From positions 186,001 to 250,000 of the forward strand of contig QQUJ01000017.1 in assembly GCA_008501635.1 (NCBI GenBank): 64,000 nucleotides of DNA, written 5' to 3'. The stretch's first letter is position 1. Each line of letters starts with the position of its first letter. This document shows, piece after piece, positions 62,634 to 64,000 of the stretch. The stretch is from Pseudomonadota bacterium (lineage in GTDB: Bacteria; Pseudomonadota; Gammaproteobacteria; QQUJ01). The notes under the pieces are model-generated. The model saw only the letters and a list, made by a program, of their open reading frames with translations. It did no database searches and was not told the DNA's origin. Made by a program: the position numbers and the translations under genes.

Positions 62634-63503
62634 ATGTCTGACAACGCCGGAAATCACGACCTTAGGGACGACATTTTCGCTTCTGTTATGGAGAGACGAT
62701 ACATCGCAGAGGTCCGGGTCACTACCCCTGGATTGGTTTGCGGCGTCGAACTGGCCCGCCGCAAGGTGGAGGTCCTGGACTGCGAAGTGCTGGACGCCGT
62801 CAGGGACGGTGCCGACGCGACACCGGAAAGTCCCATTCTTACGTTCACCGGCTCCGCCAAAGCAGTCGCCATGGCCGAGGATTGTGTGCCTGGTGCCATC
62901 GCTAAGCCCTCGGGTATCGCCCGTGCTGCCCGCAAGGCCCGAGATCTTGCTGCCGGCAAGGTGCGTGTAGTATCCGGCGCTGCTAAAAAGATGCCGTCCG
63001 AGGTTAAGGACCAGGTCCGCAAGGCCGTCCATTGCGGCGGCGGTAGCGGTCGTATAGCCAACGGCCCCTTTCTCTATCTGGACAAAAACTATGTGCGCAT
63101 CTTCGGTAGCGTGCGCCAAACACTTGCTGCGGTCGCCAGCATGACCGGCCATGTCCGCGCCATTCAACTGCGGGGTTTGGTGGAGGATATCGCCACAGAG
63201 GCCCACACCGCTATCGAGTTGGGGGCTGAGATTCTGATGGTGGACACTGGGCGGTTGGATGATCTCGACTTGGTGGCATCGATAGTGCGGGAATCCGGGC
63301 GTCGCCCGTTTGTCACTATCGCCTTTGCCGGAGATATCGAGTTGGAAGACATCCCCAAGATCGCGACCCACGACGTGGACATCTTGGATATTGGGCGCGC
63401 CGTCATCGATGCGCCTATGGTGGATATCAAATTCGACATTATTGCGAAACGCGCCGCTCCTCGACAGGGCGCCTGCGACCCCGCTGACGCATCGCGTAAA
63501 TGA
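62634..63503 (+). CDS. NadC-family (quinolinate phosphoribosyltransferase-like) protein
   Basis: This 289-residue protein matches the NadC/ModD fold: LVCGVELARRKVEVLDCEVL near 34, SGIARAARKARDLAAGKVRV near 100, HCGGGSGRIANGPFLYLDKN near 137-156, GAEILMVDTGRLDDLDLV near 200 and FAGDIELEDIPKIATHDVDI near 225. True NadC makes nicotinate mononucleotide from quinolinate. Usual markers such as DTRKTTPG at the active site are not seen: the place reads VVSGAAKKMPSE. It is therefore a paralogue, probably with another acid or base substrate. Beside larE it may feed nicotinate-type nucleotides to cofactor synthesis. Confidence 0.8.
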   Translation: MSDNAGNHDLRDDIFASVMERRYIAEVRVTTPGLVCGVELARRKVEVLDCEVLDAVRDGADATPESPILTFTGSAKAVAMAEDCVPGAIAKPSGIARAARKARDLAAGKVRVVSGAAKKMPSEVKDQVRKAVHCGGGSGRIANGPFLYLDKNYVRIFGSVRQTLAAVASMTGHVRAIQLRGLVEDIATEAHTAIELGAEILMVDTGRLDDLDLVASIVRESGRRPFVTIAFAGDIELEDIPKIATHDVDILDIGRAVIDAPMVDIKFDIIAKRAAPRQGACDPADASRK

Positions 63504-63633
63504 TCGAGCCAGCGCCTCCGTTGTATGGTTGCCTGGCCACCTCGTTTGGCGACTGCGTCGCCGGTCTCGTACCGGGGCTTGCCGGCATCGTAAGGTTATC
63601 CAAAGCGCAAAACATATATTAGGAGTTGGGCAT

Positions 63634-64000
63634 GTCGACAATAGAACTTCAGGCTCGTCTGTTGCAAGAATTGGGGCGGCACACGCGTATTGCCATCGCT
63701 GTTAGCGGAGGTATAGACAGCATGACTCTCGCTTTTATCGCACACCGTTTGTCGCCACACCCCGCGGCCATGGTACATGCTGTTTCTCCCGCAGTGCCAC
63801 CTAAGGCTACAGAACGGGTTGAGGCCTATGCGGCGCGGGAAGGGTGGGACTTGACCATCGTTGACGCCGGAGAATTCGCTGACCCCATCTATCGCGCCAA
63901 CCCGGTGGATCGCTGTTATTACTGCAAGTCCCATCTTTACAATCGCATTCATGCCCTGGTCCAAGGAACCGTCGCGTCCGGAGCTAATCTGGACGACCTG
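63634..64000 (+). CDS. larE: LarE-type sulfur transferase for the nickel-pincer cofactor, N-terminal part
   Basis: The gene starts at ATG 63634 behind AGGAG (63623-63627) and runs off the window after 122 residues. It shows the PP-loop ATP-binding motif AIAVSGGIDSMTLAFIAHR near 21-39, the LarE-type NPVDRCYYCKSHLYNRI near 89-105 and VASGANLDDL at the end (matching the GTNxDDL region). LarE is an ATP-dependent enzyme that inserts sulfur into pyridinium-3,5-biscarboxylic acid mononucleotide. The part that would show a sacrificial Cys or a [4Fe-4S] site lies outside the window. Confidence 0.9.

Overview
The window is a GC-rich chromosomal segment of a proteobacterium, most likely a gammaproteobacterium of the sulfur-oxidiser or Chromatiales type. 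This is inferred from priA, argS and an FtsN-like gene in a row, ubiK next to comM, lone speA and speE, a DsrE-family protein, bacterial sucrose synthase genes and many periplasmic c-type cytochrome and Dsb genes. No rRNA, tRNA, CRISPR array, transposase or phage gene was seen.

Region 1 (about 1-25.4 kb) is a metal and periplasmic-redox island. It starts inside a copper P-type ATPase. A tightly packed same-strand run follows: cupredoxin, SHOCT protein, NfeD-like protein (frameshifted), isoprenylcysteine-type methyltransferase, YHS proteins, DUF5676 protein, a YHS-LOG fusion, a DsbA-like thioredoxin, a CPA2 antiporter (frameshifted), a nuclease-like protein, a flavoprotein, an orphan Rieske protein, an AhpD-like protein, a K+ channel-like protein, a CcdA-like protein, lgt and a second SHOCT protein. 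On the minus strand are a CDF transporter, cytochrome c, a DsbE-like thioredoxin, and an ABC exporter whose ATPase carries a YHS domain. Then come an OmpA-like protein, a retropepsin-like protease, a transglycosylase-like protein, and a second DsbA-CcdA pair followed by a ZnuA-like protein. The two DsbA/CcdA sets are paralogous. The first CcdA has lost one redox cysteine and the second has not.

Region 2 (25.4-31.2 kb) is a sucrose operon: a PfkB sugar kinase, sucrose-phosphate synthase fused to a phosphatase, and sucrose synthase. Region 3 (31.2-53.7 kb) is mostly housekeeping: an ECF sigma operon with DUF3106, a hendecad-repeat secreted protein, a DnaA-box cluster in front of priA, argS, an FtsN-like protein, a two-component system, speA and speE, a LysR regulator, fetAB-like genes, a CDGSH protein, ubiK, comM, a Crp-family regulator, a hemerythrin and a DsrE protein.

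Region 4 (54.0-64.0 kb) is the most unusual. A divergent locus is centred on a GntR/FCD regulator with two near-identical 12-bp palindromes over its promoters. One arm encodes a cupin, an HpcH/HpaI aldolase and a MoCF/CinA-type protein. The other encodes a ferredoxin-BFD fusion, a LarA-like protein, a TAXI-type TRAP transporter (binding protein, DUF1850, fused permease), a NadC paralogue and the start of larE. LarE builds the nickel-pincer nucleotide cofactor of lactate racemase. The LarA-like protein keeps the Lys/His spacing that holds this cofactor but appears to lack one catalytic His. I read this as a candidate uptake and catabolic system for an unidentified organic acid, built around an atypical nickel-pincer enzyme.
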